Shown here: in pieces, positions 63,404-64,000 of the stretch
How the letters are laid out: each line of letters begins with the position of its first letter
Numbering within the stretch: position 1 is the first letter of the stretch
DNA from: JANQNX01 sp040217095
Lineage (GTDB): Bacteria; Pseudomonadota; Gammaproteobacteria; Eutrophobiales; Eutrophobiaceae
Assembly: GCA_965229565.1 (NCBI GenBank)
Contig: OZ245888.1
Span: 2,418,001 to 2,482,000, forward strand
DNA: 64,000 nt
Direction of reading: 5' to 3'
The notes under the pieces: model-generated
Database searches by the model: none
What the model was told of the DNA's origin: nothing
What the model saw: only the letters and a program-made list of their open reading frames with translations
Position numbers and translations under genes: made by a program

Positions 63404-64000
63404 TGACAAACTTGTGCAACGCCTGCATTCCTTCCTGGACAGGCTGGAACCGCTACTCCCGCCACAGGCAAACCCTGCAGAGAAGTATGACGGCGGCGCG
63501 TTCCGCTGGCGCCGCACCGGCAACAGCGGAGTGATCCAGAAGATAGACTATCCTCCGCACATCCGCCTGAATGACCTGCAGTGCATAACACGCCAGAAGG
63601 AAGCCATTACCACCAACACCCGCCAGTTCCTTGCCAACATGCCGGCCAATAATGTCCTGCTCTGGGGGCCGAGGGGGACGGGCAAGTCGTCATTAATAAA
63701 GGCGTTATTAAACGAGTTCGCCGACCAGGGACTGAACATGATCGAGGTACAGAGGCAGGACCTGGACCAGTTACGTGATATCACCGAGCAACTTCGACAA
63801 CACGATGCACGTTTCATCCTGTTTTGTGATGACCTGTCGTTCGAGGCCAACGACCCCAGCTACAAGGCCATCAAGGTGGTGCTGGACGGTTCGCTGAGTG
63901 CTACACCGGACAATGTCCTGATATATGCCAGCTCGAACCGGCGCCATTTGCTACCGGAATCCATGCGCGATAATGTGGACAGTCATATGGTGGCCGACGA
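63393..64000 (+). CDS. DUF815-family AAA-type ATPase (3' end outside window)
   Basis: The frame starts at GTG 63393 (ACAGGAAAA upstream) and stays open to the window edge, giving 202 visible residues. Walker A is GPRGTGKSSL (about residues 91-100), Walker B is RFILFCDDLSFE, and a sensor-like YASSNRRHLLPE follows. It belongs to the DUF815 (COG2607) group, whose role is unknown. It lies 56 bp downstream of cyaA. Confidence 0.9.
   Translation, partial: MSETDKLVQRLHSFLDRLEPLLPPQANPAEKYDGGAFRWRRTGNSGVIQKIDYPPHIRLNDLQCITRQKEAITTNTRQFLANMPANNVLLWGPRGTGKSSLIKALLNEFADQGLNMIEVQRQDLDQLRDITEQLRQHDARFILFCDDLSFEANDPSYKAIKVVLDGSLSATPDNVLIYASSNRRHLLPESMRDNVDSHMVAD

Overview
The window is about 64 kb of a gammaproteobacterial chromosome. 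The evidence is conserved gene order: prfB-lysS, nudJ-mnmA, nrdR-ribD-ribE-ribBX-ribH-nusB-thiL, hom-thrC-rpfE-like-recJ, nit-tldD and rng-yhdP. It also has acnB, a class I adenylate cyclase and MetA. A lanthanide-type methanol dehydrogenase (XoxF), glycolate oxidase and hopanoid genes suggest a free-living, possibly methylotrophic or chemotrophic aquatic lineage. Genus cannot be fixed from this sequence. I saw no rRNA, tRNA, CRISPR, prophage or insertion sequence.

Layout. 0-1.1 kb: 3' part of a degenerate GGDEF-EAL protein. 1.2-4.8 kb (minus): ECF sigma factor and zinc-finger anti-sigma, then a bufferin/gold-induced-type operon (Cys-repeat precursor BufA, DUF692 enzyme BufB, DUF2063 partner BufC, DoxX membrane protein). 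4.8-7.5 kb: lysS and prfB, the latter with its programmed frameshift. 7.6-9.3 kb: REC-GGDEF-EAL regulator. 9.5-16.1 kb: recJ, rpfE-like gene, thrC, hom, alaC. 16.2-18.5 kb: nitrilase-family gene and tldD. 18.5-21.3 kb: MFS transporter, aroC, thioredoxin-fold protein. 21.4-27.3 kb: dxs, then hpnH-hpnB-hpnM-mlaA. 27.3-31.1 kb: glcDEF. 31.2-36.6 kb: rng-yhdP. 36.6-38.7 kb: partial Mrp-type antiporter operon (E, F, G, DUF4040, B). 38.9-43.2 kb: nudJ, mnmA, acnB. 43.2-46.9 kb: CheY-like regulator, fumC, GNAT-nitrilase fusion. 46.9-49.9 kb: MetX-like hydrolase, P-loop protein, metA. 50.1-52.1 kb: xoxF with a long structured upstream region. 53-58.8 kb: thioesterase, then thiL-nusB-ribH-ribBX-ribE-ribD-nrdR. 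58.8-64 kb: glyA, cyaA and the start of a DUF815 ATPase.

How the genes work together. Dxs supplies isoprenoid precursor, and the adjacent hpn/mla genes extend hopanoids and move lipids between membranes. The sigma/anti-sigma pair beside bufABC-doxX looks like a self-contained metal-stress response making a modified Cys peptide. XoxF oxidises methanol in the periplasm. The methionine/threonine branch (hom, thrC, metA), riboflavin operon, TCA genes (acnB, fumC) and glycolate oxidase are core metabolism.

The least explained parts are the xoxF upstream region (three GGAA-N3-TTCC palindromes plus hairpins), a Cys-rich insertion in threonine synthase, the Mrp operon without its C and D subunits, and the coupling of the bufferin operon to an ECF sigma factor.
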